A DNA stretch of 64,000 nt from an uncultured Mycoplasmatota bacterium (GCA_900543825.1 UQSR01000004.1:1-64000); one strand, 5' to 3'; counted from the first letter of the stretch, positions 52,059 to 61,467 are shown. Numbers and translations are program-made. Notes: generated by a model not told the origin, from the sequence alone.

Positions 52059-53282
52059 CTAATCATACATCTTATATTTACTAGTTAAACTAAGTACTCT
52101 ACATTTTTCTTTCTCTAAAACATTATCGTCACTATAATTATTAAGAACATTATAAATAATATCACCGATTAAAACAAAATCATCTTCTTTTAAACCCCTA
52201 GTAGTCATAGCAGGACTACCAATACGTATACCACTAGCCTCCATAGGACTAAGTGTTTCATTAGGAATCGTATTCTTATTAACCGTAATATGAACACTAT
52301 CCAAAATAGCTTCAGCCTCTTTACCAGTAATACCAATAGAATTATAAACATCAAGTAAAATCAAATGATTATCTGTCCCACCAGATATAACCTTCATACC
52401 TTTACTAATTAAATAATCACTTAAAGCCTTAATATTTTTTAACACCTGCTTTTGATAAGTAACAAACGAAGGTTGTAATGCTTCATAAAAACATTCAGCT
52501 TTAGCAGCAATAATATGCATAAGAGGACCACCTTGAATACCTGGGAAAATAGTCTTATTAATTTTTTTAATTATATCCTCATTATTAGTAAGAATAATAC
52601 CACCTCTAGGGCCTCTTAAAGTTTTATGAGTAGTAGAAGTAACAACATCAGCATAATCAAGAGGATTCATATGCAAATGTGCCGCTACAAGCCCAGCAAT
52701 ATGAGCCATATCAACAAATAAATAAGCACCAACACTATCAGCAATTTCTCTAAATTTCTTAAAATCAATACTTCTAGAATAAGCACTTGCACCCGCTATT
52801 ATCATTTTAGGTTTTTCTTTTAAAGCAATCTCTCTAACCTTATCATAATCTAAATAACCTGTATCAGAATCAACCCTATAATCGACAATTTCATAATCAA
52901 TACCACTAAAATTAAGAATATGGCCATGAGTAAGATGACCACCATCAGAAAGATTCATCCCCATAACTTTATCACCCTTATTAAGAAGTGCTCTATATAC
53001 AGCCATATTAGCAGAACTACCACTATGAGGTTGAACATTAGCATATTTACAATTAAATAATTCACACGCATATGAAATAGCTAACTCCTCAACAACATCA
53101 ACATTTTCACATCCACCATAATACCTTTTAGAAGGATAACCTTCAGCATACTTATTAGTAAAAACACTACCTTGAAGTTCTAAAATATCTTTAGATACAT
53201 AATTCTCACTAGCAATAAGTTCAATATTATCATTTTGCCTTTTAATTTCCTTATTTAAAGCATCTCTTATTAACTTATCCAT
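52059..53282 (-). CDS. glyA: Serine hydroxymethyltransferase
   Basis: 407 residues. [27 protein letters not shown] and the PLP-lysine motif [17 protein letters not shown] (about 222-238) are intact. It interconverts serine and glycine with tetrahydrofolate. It is the first gene of a two-gene minus-strand unit with rarA, with an 8-bp gap. Confidence 0.97.
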   Translation of the reverse strand: MDKLIRDALNKEIKRQNDNIELIASENYVSKDILELQGSVFTNKYAEGYPSKRYYGGCENVDVVEELAISYACELFNCKYANVQPHSGSSANMAVYRALLNKGDKVMGMNLSDGGHLTHGHILNFSGIDYEIVDYRVDSDTGYLDYDKVREIALKEKPKMIIAGASAYSRSIDFKKFREIADSVGAYLFVDMAHIAGLVAAHLHMNPLDYADVVTSTTHKTLRGPRGGIILTNNEDIIKKINKTIFPGIQGGPLMHIIAAKAECFYEALQPSFVTYQKQVLKNIKALSDYLISKGMKVISGGTDNHLILLDVYNSIGITGKEAEAILDSVHITVNKNTIPNETLSPMEASGIRIGSPAMTTRGLKEDDFVLIGDIIYNVLNNYSDDNVLEKEKCRVLSLTSKYKMYD

Positions 53283-53359
53283 TTATATCAACTCTCTTTC
53301 TTAATTTATTATAACTTATTTATATAACAAAGTAAATATAAAATACACATCTTAATCAT

Positions 53360-53388
53360 TTGTAAAAGTAATCAAAGTATGATATTAT
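53360..53388 (+). promoter_or_regulatory. Promoter of the 53414 small protein gene
   Basis: TTGTAA (53360-53365), 17 bp, TATTAT (53383-53388). Confidence 0.6.
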
Positions 53389-53413
53389 AAATATATAAGA
53401 AGGGAAGATATAT

Positions 53414-53539
53414 ATGTTAATAAAATTATTAATCTGGCCATTTAAACTAATAGAATATACTTTCAAACTAATATTTCAAATAATGTTTTGGCCCATTATG
53501 TTTATATTAAACTTAATCAATAGTACAAGTAATAAATAA
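53414..53539 (+). CDS. 41-residue small membrane protein
   Basis: ATG 53414 to TAA 53539, preceded by GAAGGGAAG and a promoter. The peptide starts MLIKLLIWPFKLIEYTFKL and continues with a hydrophobic, aromatic-rich stretch (IMFWPIMFILNLINS). Proline and tryptophan repeat as WPFK / WPIM, as in membrane-surface peptides. No family recognised; function unknown. Confidence 0.55.
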   Translation: MLIKLLIWPFKLIEYTFKLIFQIMFWPIMFILNLINSTSNK

Positions 53540-53669
53540 TCTAGTTACTTATTAACTAATAGTTAACAAAAATAGTTTCAGCATAAAGATTATTACATAT
53601 ATATTATATATAAAAGAAAACGAAATTAAAAAATATTATAATTGTATATAATGTGATAGGAGTAATAAA

Positions 53670-54149
53670 ATGAATATAATATATAAAATATTAGTTTTTT
53701 TAGGAATAATAAAAGAAACAAAACCAAAAGACAAAAAAGAAGAAACCATATACGTGCTAAAACCATTAATGACTGCTTATGAGTATAAATTTTATCAAAT
53801 ATTAAAGACTTTAGAAGACGAATATATAATAGTACCACAATTAAATCTAGCTTCAATAGTAAAAAAAATGAATAATAACAAATACTATAATGAATTATTT
53901 AGAAATATAGATTTTGCAATTTTCACTAAAGATTATAAAAAATTACTATTATTAATAGAAATAAATGACGAAACACATAATCAGCGTAAAAGAAAAGATA
54001 GAGATTTAAAAGTCAAAAAAATATGTAATGATATAGGAGTATCCATAATGACTTTTTATACTAAATATCCAAATGAAAAAAAATATGTATTAAATAGAAT
54101 CGAAAAAGAATTAAATAAAGAAGACAAAACAGTTCAGCAAACAACCTAA
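53670..54149 (+). CDS. DUF2726 domain protein
   Basis: 159 residues: an N-terminal hydrophobic helix (IIYKILVFLGII) and a DUF2726 domain (about 30-150) with PLMTAYEYKFYQIL, VPQLNLASIV, NELFRNIDFAIF and LLLIEINDETHNQR. The Asp in RNIDFAIF and Glu in IEIND sit where PD-(D/E)XK nucleases have catalytic residues. No partner is known. Its last codons (KTVQQTT) overlap the terminator that borders the CRISPR-Cas locus. Confidence 0.8.
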   Translation: MNIIYKILVFLGIIKETKPKDKKEETIYVLKPLMTAYEYKFYQILKTLEDEYIIVPQLNLASIVKKMNNNKYYNELFRNIDFAIFTKDYKKLLLLIEINDETHNQRKRKDRDLKVKKICNDIGVSIMTFYTKYPNEKKYVLNRIEKELNKEDKTVQQTT

Positions 54150-54163
54150 CTGTTTTATTTTTT
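54126..54163 (+). terminator. Terminator of the DUF2726 gene, left border of the CRISPR-Cas locus
   Basis: AAAACAGTT (54126-54134) / AACTGTTTT (54148-54156), 13-base loop, then A and a T-run. It matches the terminator after the CRISPR array at 33 of 38 positions. Confidence 0.88.
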
Positions 54164-54304
54164 AAGAAAATTAAATAGACTAATAGTTAACAAAAAATAA
54201 TTTAGCATATTAAATAACCAATTTATAAGTATATTTAGTTTACAAATATAAGTATATGATAAAATCAAAAATAATAAATTTAGTAGATGTATATGATATT
54301 TAGA

Positions 54305-54333
54305 TTGACAATATTGGTAATATTTTGTACAAT
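54305..54333 (+). promoter_or_regulatory. Promoter of cas9-cas1-cas2
   Basis: TTGACA (54305-54310), 17 bp, TACAAT (54328-54333). The start codon is 39 bp beyond. Confidence 0.82.
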
Positions 54334-54371
54334 TTAATTATATACAAACGATGAAAGAAAGAGGTAGTAAA

Positions 54372-57300
54372 ATGGAAAAAAGTTACATATTAGGTTTAGA
54401 TATAGGAATATCTTCAGTAGGATGGGGATTATTAGAACTAGATACAAATAATAACCCATATAAAATAATTGATGTTGGTAGTAGGATATTTACTCCTGGT
54501 GAAGTAGAAAAAACAGGTGATAGTAGAGCAAAAGAAAGAAGAGAAAAAAGAGGAGCCAGAAGAATATCAAGAAGAAGAGAATTTAGACTAGACAGAGTAA
54601 GAAATTTATTATATGAAAATGGCTATTTAAAAGGTAATATTAATAGTAATATAGTCTCTGTAAAAAATGAAGAATTATCTATAATTTTTGATAATATGAT
54701 TAACAATTATTATAAAGAAAAGAGTACAAATCCATATATATTAAAAGTTGAAGCACTAGATAAAAAATTAACGAATGATGAACTATCAATAATATTAGTA
54801 CATTATGCAAAGAAAAGAGGATATAAATCAAATAGAGAAGAAGCATCTGATAACGATTCTGGTAAAGTACTAAGTGCTATTAAAGAAAACGAAAAGATAA
54901 TGAAAGAAAATAATTATCGTACTATATCGGAAATGTATATAAAAGATGAAAAGTTTAAAAACAAAATTAAAAATAGTCCTGGAGATTATAAAATATCTGT
55001 AACAAATGAAATGTATTTGGAAGAAATTACCAAAGTCTTAGATAGCCAAATAAGATTTGAATTAATAGATAAAGACTTTAAAAATAAATACTTAGAAATA
55101 TATAATTCTAGGAGGAGTTATGCTAAAGGTCCAGGGGGAAATTCCCCATATGGTGGAGATTTAATTGAAAAGATGACCGGTAAATGTAAATTTGATGGTA
55201 ATCCAAGAGCTCCAAAAAGAGCACCATCATCAGAATTATATGTATCATTAACTAAATTAGTAAATTTAAAATACAAAAAAGAAAATAGCGAATACACTAG
55301 ATTAACAAACGAAGAAATAAAAGAAATCATTGAAAAAGCAAAAGATAAAAAAATAATAACATATAAAGATTTAGCAAAAGAATTAGATGGTAATATCGAA
55401 TTTAAAGATTTATCATTATCAAAAAAAGAATATGGCAAAGTCATTGAAGAATTAAAGAAAAAACTAAATGTCAAAAAAGAAACAAAAATACTTATTAGTG
55501 AATTATCTGAAGAAGAAAAAGAATTATATAATAAATTATATACTGATAAATTACTAAGTAAAACATTAATAGAATTAAGAGGTTATCATATACTAAAAGA
55601 TAGTATAATAAAAGCTTATAGTAATGATATATGGGAAAAATTTAAAGATAATATAGAATTATTAGATGAACTTGCATTATATTGTACTAATTATAAAGTT
55701 AATGAAGACATACTTAATAAGATTAAGGAATCAGAAAATATAGATAACATATTTGAAGATATTCATTTTGTAGAACTGCTTCCAAATTTTAAAGATCATT
55801 TAATGTTGTCCACAGATTTAATTAAGAAGTTAATTCCATTAATGCTTGAAGGAAATACATATGATACCGCTATGAAGCTGTTAGGTTACGACCATTCGAA
55901 TTTATTCAGTAAGACAGAGAAAAAAGATTTATTAGTGCCAATTTATGTAGATGATACAATTACTAATCAAAGAGTAATCAGATCATTAACTCAAACAAGA
56001 AAAGTAATAAATTCAATAATAAAAAAATATGGAATGCCTAAAATAATTAATATAGAAACTGCTAGGGAACTTGCTAAGTCAAGGCAAGAAAGAAATGATA
56101 TTACAAAAAATAATCTTGAAAAACAAGCAGAAAATGAAAAAATTAAAAATCAATTGGTAGAATTAGGATTGTTTGTTAGTACAGATAAGATATCAAGTAC
56201 TGATTTGTTAAAGTATAAATTATGGGAAGAACAAAATGAATTTTGTGGTTATAGTATGAAAAAAATATCTATAGAAGATTTATTTGGAAATAATATTGTA
56301 CAAATAGATCATATATTACCATATTCCAGAACATATAATGATAACTACTTAAATAAAACTCTAGTATATACAAAAGAAAATCAAGAAAAAAGAAACAGAA
56401 CACCATATGAATGGTTTGGAAAAACACAAAAATGGGATGAATATGAAACTTATATAAATAGTTTAACAATATCTCAAAAGAAAAAGGATAATTATCTACT
56501 AAAAAAATTAGACTTTGACACCGAAAGAGAAATGAGAGATCAAAATCTTAATGATACTAAATATATAAGCAGAGAATTATCATCTCTAATAAAAGCATAC
56601 TTAAATGTAGAAAAAGTAAATATGTATCCAGGTGCTATAACTTCCAAATTAAGAGCAAGATGGGGATTTAACAGACTAACTCATAGTTATATATCAAAAA
56701 CATATAGGTTACCAGAAGATATGAAAAAAGACATTAATAAAGATAGAGAAAATCATCTACATCATGCTATGGATGCCTTAGTTATTGCTTCAATCACGCC
56801 ATCATTACAGCAAAAAATAACACTCTATGAAAAATTTAGTAGATACATAGATGGATTAACCAAAAAAACAATAGAAAATCTTAATATAGAAAATGGAAAA
56901 GAAATACTAGGAGAATACTATGATGACAACACTGGTGAAATAAAAGATATAAATATAATAGAATATATTAAAAAGCAATTAGAAGAAGAACATATATATT
57001 ATAATAGACATAACATAAGTAGGTTAGATTTTCCTCTTCCGTATGAAAACTTTGATAAAGAAGCAAAGTTAAGAGTATATGAACAAGATTTAGATACATT
57101 AAAATGGAATTTAAAATCATATAGCACATACACAAAAAAAGATATAGAATCATTACATACATTAGTACCGTCAATAGCAAAATCTAAAATATCAGGTAAA
57201 ATGCATGAAGAGACATATTATGGAATAAAAGAGATAGGCAAAGATGAAGACAAAAAAATATATAAAACACTTAGAACTCCTATTGAAAAAGTTAAAAGAA

Positions 57301-58001
57301 AGGATTTAGACAATATTCCAGATCGCTTAGGAGGTTCTAAAGATATATATGAAACACTAATAGAATGGTTTGGAAATTATGAATTAGGAGAAGAAGTACT
57401 AAAAGCAAATGGAAATAAATATCCAGTATCAAAAAATGATAAAGAACATAAAGAAATTAAGAAAATAAAATTATATAGTGAATATAAAAACACCGGTCAT
57501 ATGATAAATAAAAGTAATGTCGAAAAAGGAGGAATATATAAAATAGACGTCTTTAAATCTAAAGATGAAGAAGATGATAAATTATACTTTGCTGCTTATG
57601 ATATATTAGAAATAAAGAAGATTAATACATTAAGAGAAAAGAATATGGTAGATGACAATTTTAATATAAAATTAGATTATGGTCAAGGTAAGAATAATAA
57701 AATTATGTCTTATACTGATATGATAAATAATTATGATTTATATATTACTTTAAATAAAAATGATTTGATTAAAATTACTACTAAAGATGGTAAAGAAAGT
57801 ATTGCTTATGTAGTAGGTTGTACTAGTGGCATGTTAGAGGTGAAAAGTAAACTCGGAGATGGCTATGACATTATAGTTAATGATTACAATGAAAATAATA
57901 TTTTTAGTAAACAGAGAGATAGATATACTATTACAATATCTACTATTAAAGAAATAGAAAAATTATCAATAAGTGTTTTAGGTGAAATAAGTGGGGTATA
58001 G
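54372..58001 (+). CDS. cas9: Type II CRISPR nuclease Cas9
   Basis: About 1209 residues from ATG 54372 after AAGAGGTAGTAAA (the in-frame ATG at 54351 precedes the ribosome site). RuvC-I is YILGLDIGISSVGWG (Asp10). The Arg-rich bridge helix is RAKERREKRGARRISRRREF. RuvC-II is NIETARELAKS (Glu562), the HNH is QIDHILPYSRTYND (Asp646, His647) with ENQEKRNRTPYEW, and RuvC-III is HLHHAMDALVIAS (Asp801). All catalytic residues are in place, so a double-strand-cutting enzyme is expected. Size is intermediate between compact (about 1050) and SpCas9-type (1368) enzymes. It overlaps cas1 by 11 bp. Confidence 0.97.
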   Translation: MEKSYILGLDIGISSVGWGLLELDTNNNPYKIIDVGSRIFTPGEVEKTGDSRAKERREKRGARRISRRREFRLDRVRNLLYENGYLKGNINSNIVSVKNEELSIIFDNMINNYYKEKSTNPYILKVEALDKKLTNDELSIILVHYAKKRGYKSNREEASDNDSGKVLSAIKENEKIMKENNYRTISEMYIKDEKFKNKIKNSPGDYKISVTNEMYLEEITKVLDSQIRFELIDKDFKNKYLEIYNSRRSYAKGPGGNSPYGGDLIEKMTGKCKFDGNPRAPKRAPSSELYVSLTKLVNLKYKKENSEYTRLTNEEIKEIIEKAKDKKIITYKDLAKELDGNIEFKDLSLSKKEYGKVIEELKKKLNVKKETKILISELSEEEKELYNKLYTDKLLSKTLIELRGYHILKDSIIKAYSNDIWEKFKDNIELLDELALYCTNYKVNEDILNKIKESENIDNIFEDIHFVELLPNFKDHLMLSTDLIKKLIPLMLEGNTYDTAMKLLGYDHSNLFSKTEKKDLLVPIYVDDTITNQRVIRSLTQTRKVINSIIKKYGMPKIINIETARELAKSRQERNDITKNNLEKQAENEKIKNQLVELGLFVSTDKISSTDLLKYKLWEEQNEFCGYSMKKISIEDLFGNNIVQIDHILPYSRTYNDNYLNKTLVYTKENQEKRNRTPYEWFGKTQKWDEYETYINSLTISQKKKDNYLLKKLDFDTEREMRDQNLNDTKYISRELSSLIKAYLNVEKVNMYPGAITSKLRARWGFNRLTHSYISKTYRLPEDMKKDINKDRENHLHHAMDALVIASITPSLQQKITLYEKFSRYIDGLTKKTIENLNIENGKEILGEYYDDNTGEIKDINIIEYIKKQLEEEHIYYNRHNISRLDFPLPYENFDKEAKLRVYEQDLDTLKWNLKSYSTYTKKDIESLHTLVPSIAKSKISGKMHEETYYGIKEIGKDEDKKIYKTLRTPIEKVKRKDLDNIPDRLGGSKDIYETLIEWFGNYELGEEVLKANGNKYPVSKNDKEHKEIKKIKLYSEYKNTGHMINKSNVEKGGIYKIDVFKSKDEEDDKLYFAAYDILEIKKINTLREKNMVDDNFNIKLDYGQGKNNKIMSYTDMINNYDLYITLNKNDLIKITTKDGKESIAYVVGCTSGMLEVKSKLGDGYDIIVNDYNENNIFSKQRDRYTITISTIKEIEKLSISVLGEISGV

Positions 58002-58881
58002 ACAGGTAATAATTAAAAAAAGTGAAAAATTACATTTTAAAGACAAACAATTAATTATTGATAAAGATAATCAAAGTACTAAAATCCCACTTGAAGATAT
58101 AAATTATATTTTAATTGAAGACTCATCAACTATTATTACTACTAGATTACTCGCTGAACTTGGAAAAAATGCCATATCACTAATTGTATGTGATGAAAGA
58201 TTTGACCCAACTTCAATAATGTATCCATATAATTATCATTTTAAACAATTAGATGTATTTACCCATCAATTAGAAATTGATGATAGTATTAAAAATGAAT
58301 TTTGGAATCAAATAGTTAAAAAAAAAATAGAAAACAGTATTAGAGTATTGGAAATGACTTCCAAAGAAGAATTTCCAATCTCTAAACTAAATGAATATAT
58401 TAATGAAATAATAGATGGTGATTCAAAGAATAGGGAAGGGCTAGCTGCAAAAATATATTTCAGAAGTATATTTGGAAGCGATTTTATTAGATTCTATGAC
58501 GATAATATAAATGCAGCGCTTAACTACGGATATACAATACTAGCAAGTGCAATTATAAGAAATCTAGCAGTATATGGCTTAAATACTTATTTGGGAATTC
58601 ATCACAACTCAAAAATAAATAACTTTAATCTTGCTTATGATTTTTTAGAACCATATCGTTCAGTAATAGACAAATTTGTATATGATAATAAAGATGATAT
58701 AGTATTACCATTATCTTTTGAATTTAGAAAAAAACTAATAAACTTATTAAACAAAGAAGTTTTGCATCAAAATAAAAAATATACTATAGAATATAGTATA
58801 AGTCTTCTAATAAAAAGTTACATAAAATCTTTTTCTACTGGTGAAATAAAATTAGATTTACCAACTATAATATATGAATAA
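57991..58881 (+). CDS. cas1: CRISPR integrase Cas1
   Basis: 296 residues, type II Cas1. The MGYRQVIIKKSEKL start is typical, and translation begins at GTG 57991 inside the end of cas9. The metal-binding residues are in NREGLAAKIYF (Glu near 149), GIHHNSKINNFNLAYDFLEP (His near 205 and Asp near 216-220). It inserts new spacers together with Cas2. Overlaps cas2 by 8 bp. Confidence 0.95.
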   Translation: MGYRQVIIKKSEKLHFKDKQLIIDKDNQSTKIPLEDINYILIEDSSTIITTRLLAELGKNAISLIVCDERFDPTSIMYPYNYHFKQLDVFTHQLEIDDSIKNEFWNQIVKKKIENSIRVLEMTSKEEFPISKLNEYINEIIDGDSKNREGLAAKIYFRSIFGSDFIRFYDDNINAALNYGYTILASAIIRNLAVYGLNTYLGIHHNSKINNFNLAYDFLEPYRSVIDKFVYDNKDDIVLPLSFEFRKKLINLLNKEVLHQNKKYTIEYSISLLIKSYIKSFSTGEIKLDLPTIIYE

Positions 58882-59197
58882 TAGATTTATGCGTATAATT
58901 GTAATGTTTGATTTACCAGTAATAACAGATAAAGAAAAGAAAACAGCTACAAAATTTAGAAAATTTTTATTAGATGAAGGTTTTATAATGATGCAATATT
59001 CAGTGTATTCAAGAATATGTAAAAACAATGATGATTTAAATAAACATATAAATAGATTAAAGTTAAATACACCTAAAAATGGAAATATTAGACTTCTTCA
59101 AGTAACAGAAAATCAATATAATAATATTATAATGTTTTCCGGTACTAAAGTAACTGAAGAAGATATTTCAATAGAAAGTTTATTAGTATTTGAGTAA
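58874..59197 (+). CDS. cas2: CRISPR adaptation protein Cas2
   Basis: 107 residues. RIIVMFDLPVITDKEKK is the first strand with the conserved Asp, then FRKFLLDEGFIMMQYSVYSR and the C-terminal VTENQYNNIIMFSG, all typical of type II Cas2. It forms the Cas1-Cas2 integrase. The tracrRNA terminator, read from the opposite strand, begins just after the stop codon. Confidence 0.95.
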   Translation: MNNRFMRIIVMFDLPVITDKEKKTATKFRKFLLDEGFIMMQYSVYSRICKNNDDLNKHINRLKLNTPKNGNIRLLQVTENQYNNIIMFSGTKVTEEDISIESLLVFE

Positions 59198-59202
59198 TAG
59201 AA

Positions 59203-59316
59203 AAACAGGCATAAAGCCTGTTTTTGTGATCTTTATGGTTAGATCAAACCTAAGGCATTATGCCTTATTACAGAAACCTGTAAACTTTTAGTAATGTATG
59301 TCCAATCTTTCAGGAC
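59203..59316 (-). ncRNA. tracrRNA
   Basis: The stretch 59268-59302 is 30/35 identical to the CRISPR repeat in the plus direction, so its minus-strand transcript is the anti-repeat that pairs with crRNA. Downstream on the minus strand come a TAAGGC-ATAAT-GCCTTA hairpin (nexus-like, 59251-59267), a GATC/GATC hairpin (59228-59245) and an intrinsic terminator ACAGGC-TTTAT-GCCTGT plus T-run (59203-59224). With the promoter at 59323-59351 the predicted RNA is about 114 nt. The position, between cas2 and csn2 and antisense to the cas operon, is unusual. Confidence 0.93.
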
Positions 59317-59322
59317 AATATA

Positions 59323-59351
59323 ATTATATCTTATTTTTATTACTTAGTCAA
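59323..59351 (-). promoter_or_regulatory. tracrRNA promoter
   Basis: On the minus strand TTGACT (59351-59346), exactly 17 bp, TATAAT (59328-59323). The -35 box contains the stop codon of the Csn2-like gene (GAC-TAA), so tracrRNA starts right behind that gene. Confidence 0.88.
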
Positions 59352-60393
59352 TAAGTTTATCAGATATTTCTAAAAAAAGATTTTGATTATTTTTATCACT
59401 ACAAATAATATATTCACATGTAATGTTTTTTGGCTTACTCAAAACTACTTTTATACTATCTGAATTTAATATTTTGCTAATTAAAGTAGGGTATTTATTA
59501 ATTATTTTATTTCTAATATTTAATATTTCATCATAAGTAATCAATGATTCATTTTCTAAATAAAAATCATTAAAAGAAATATTATCACTAATTTTATTAA
59601 ATTCATTTCTTAATAAGTAAATTTTAATTGCATCTTCAATAACATTAAAATCAATTATTTTATCAGTAATTTTATATATGCTATACTTTCCAGTATCAAG
59701 ATATTCAAATATATTATTACAACTGCTTAATATAAAATGACAATTATCATTTGATAAATTGTTAATTGTATTTAATAAATTAATAATTTCACTTGAATTT
59801 AAATATACATCAAAGTTATTAATTATAACTATTATTGGCTTATCATTTAATTTCTTAATATCTAAAAAATACAATTGATAGAGTAGTTTTCTCTTCATAG
59901 ATTTAGATATTTCACTATCACAAAGTAAAACATCATCTATATAAATATTAGTAAACTTATCTATGATTGAATTAACATCAGGTATTTCTATTTGAAACGA
60001 TATATTATTATCACTTTTTTTATTAACCTTTCTATCCAATAAATTATTAACTTTATCATCAATAACATCAAATATTTCATTAGTATATTTAATTATTTTT
60101 TCTTCATTAATTTTACTTATAACATCATTATAAATAAGCTGTTTTAGCGTATTACTCTTAGTAAACTTAAATTCATTAGAAAAATCATTTTCTTCATCTA
60201 TATTTATAATATAAAAATCTTTAGCATTATAATTTTTACCATCAATCAATATATTTTTTGTTTTTCCTAATAATCCATTAGTTATATTATTAATTACCTT
60301 ATTCTTATAATTGCTATTTTTACCAAAAAATATGACATTTTTATCTAATTTGATCATATTTTTCTTATTATCTATATTTACAACTACTTCCAT
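59344..60393 (-). CDS. csn2: Large Csn2-like adaptation protein
   Basis: 349 residues, the length of the large Csn2 group (about 350, as in Stu0660). N-terminal strands lead to NVIFFGKNSNYKNKVINNI, a degenerate P-loop as in Csn2. KPIIVIINNFDVYLNSSEIINLL and CHFILSSCNNIFEYL correspond to the Csn2 core strands after the helical arm (about 90-190). Csn2 forms a DNA-encircling ring needed for spacer acquisition in type II-A. The gene is divergent from the array leader and opposite to cas9-cas1-cas2, unlike ordinary II-A operons. A similarity search would settle the family. Confidence 0.72.
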   Translation of the reverse strand: MEVVVNIDNKKNMIKLDKNVIFFGKNSNYKNKVINNITNGLLGKTKNILIDGKNYNAKDFYIINIDEENDFSNEFKFTKSNTLKQLIYNDVISKINEEKIIKYTNEIFDVIDDKVNNLLDRKVNKKSDNNISFQIEIPDVNSIIDKFTNIYIDDVLLCDSEISKSMKRKLLYQLYFLDIKKLNDKPIIVIINNFDVYLNSSEIINLLNTINNLSNDNCHFILSSCNNIFEYLDTGKYSIYKITDKIIDFNVIEDAIKIYLLRNEFNKISDNISFNDFYLENESLITYDEILNIRNKIINKYPTLISKILNSDSIKVVLSKPKNITCEYIICSDKNNQNLFLEISDKLID

Positions 60394-60502
60394 ATCCTTA
60401 CCTCAATATAATTGTATCAAATCTATTAAAATTAATCCATAACTATTAAATAAATAATTAAATATTGTATATTTAAGTAATAAATGGTATAATTATTTTG
60501 AG
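60394..60502 (+). promoter_or_regulatory. CRISPR leader and pre-crRNA promoter
   Basis: 109 bp of AT-rich DNA between csn2 and the first repeat. TTGTAT (60466-60471), 16 bp, TATAAT (60488-60493) is a good promoter directed into the array. The leader ends ATTTTGAG at the first repeat, close to the ATTTGAG leader-end motif of type II-A systems. The divergent csn2 promoter must share this stretch. Confidence 0.75.
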
Positions 60503-61329
60503 GTTACAGGACCCTGTTAATTTTTAGTAATGTATGACTATTAAGGATTTTCATCATTTCATCACTAGGTTACAGGACCCTGTTAATTTTTAGTAATGTA
60601 TGACATCAAAAGCCGATGTATCAGTAAATATATGTTACAGGACCCTGTTAATTTTTAGTAATGTATGACTTGTCTATATTGTAAACAATATTGTTGAATG
60701 TTACAGGACCCTGTTAATTTTTAGTAATGTATGACTACCTATGATGTATTGACTATATCTAAAGAGTTACAGGACCCTGTTAATTTTTAGTAATGTATGA
60801 CCTCTTTTTTGATTACATATACATTATACCAGTTACAGGACCCTGTTAATTTTTAGTAATGTATGACTTATGATTGATTATAATGAAAAACTTTTAAGTT
60901 ACAGGACCCTGTTAATTTTTAGTAATGTATGACTATTTTTTCAATTCCATGCAAGTCCTCATGTTACAGGACCCTGTTAATTTTTAGTAATGTATGACGT
61001 AAGATAATGAGTATAAGAAGTCAATGGTGTTACAGGACCCTGTTAATTTTTAGTAATGTATGACTTCATTGTATTTTGGCAACTAATATCGATAGTTACA
61101 GGACCCTGTTAATTTTTAGTAATGTATGACCCGACCGCATAGCTTACCCCCTTTTATATCGGTTACAGGACCCTGTTAATTTTTAGTAATGTATGACAGG
61201 AGAGTTGATATAATATGATGAGTTTTGGTTACAGGACCCTGTTAATTTTTAGTAATGTATGACGATAAAAATGATATATTATACATGGAAAGGGTTACAG
61301 GACCATGTGAATTTTTAGTAATGTATAAA
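60503..61329 (+). CRISPR. CRISPR array, 13 repeats and 12 spacers
   Basis: 36-bp repeats begin GTTACAGGACCCTG and end TTAGTAATGTATGAC. Starts: 60503, 60569, 60634, 60700, 60766, 60832, 60898, 60963, 61029, 61095, 61162, 61228, 61294. Spacers are 29-31 bp, mostly 30. The first 12 repeats are identical; the last is decayed (C to A, T to G and final GAC to AAA), which with the leader fixes the direction as plus. The inner GGACCCTG and the GTTACAGG/AACAGGG-type pairing allow a short hairpin. All spacers are different. Confidence 0.98.
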
Positions 61330-61330
61330 A

Positions 61331-61376
61331 AGAAAATAAAACAGTTTGGCAATCAATCTAACTGTTTTATTTTCTC
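61331..61376 (+). terminator. Terminator after the array, right border of the CRISPR-Cas locus
   Basis: A perfect 16-bp stem (61331-61346 with 61360-61375, AGAAAATAAAACAGTT / AACTGTTTTATTTTCT), 13-base loop. Nearly the same hairpin and loop as at 54126-54163. Confidence 0.9.
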
Positions 61377-61467
61377 AAAATATTTAAATTATAGACTCAA
61401 GGCTATAATTTACCTTTTAAGACCTTAAACTTAAGAGGATATAAAATGTAAAATTAATGTCATAAAG

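Noticed and set aside
55118..55474. 118-codon minus-strand frame inside cas9
   Set aside because: Antisense to conserved cas9 sequence; no start signals. An anti-CRISPR role would be pure speculation.
60605..60633. Spacer 2 shares 15 bases with the calcium-type ATPase gene near 24864
   Set aside because: Only AAAAGCCGATGTATC matches and both sides differ; too short for a self-targeting protospacer.
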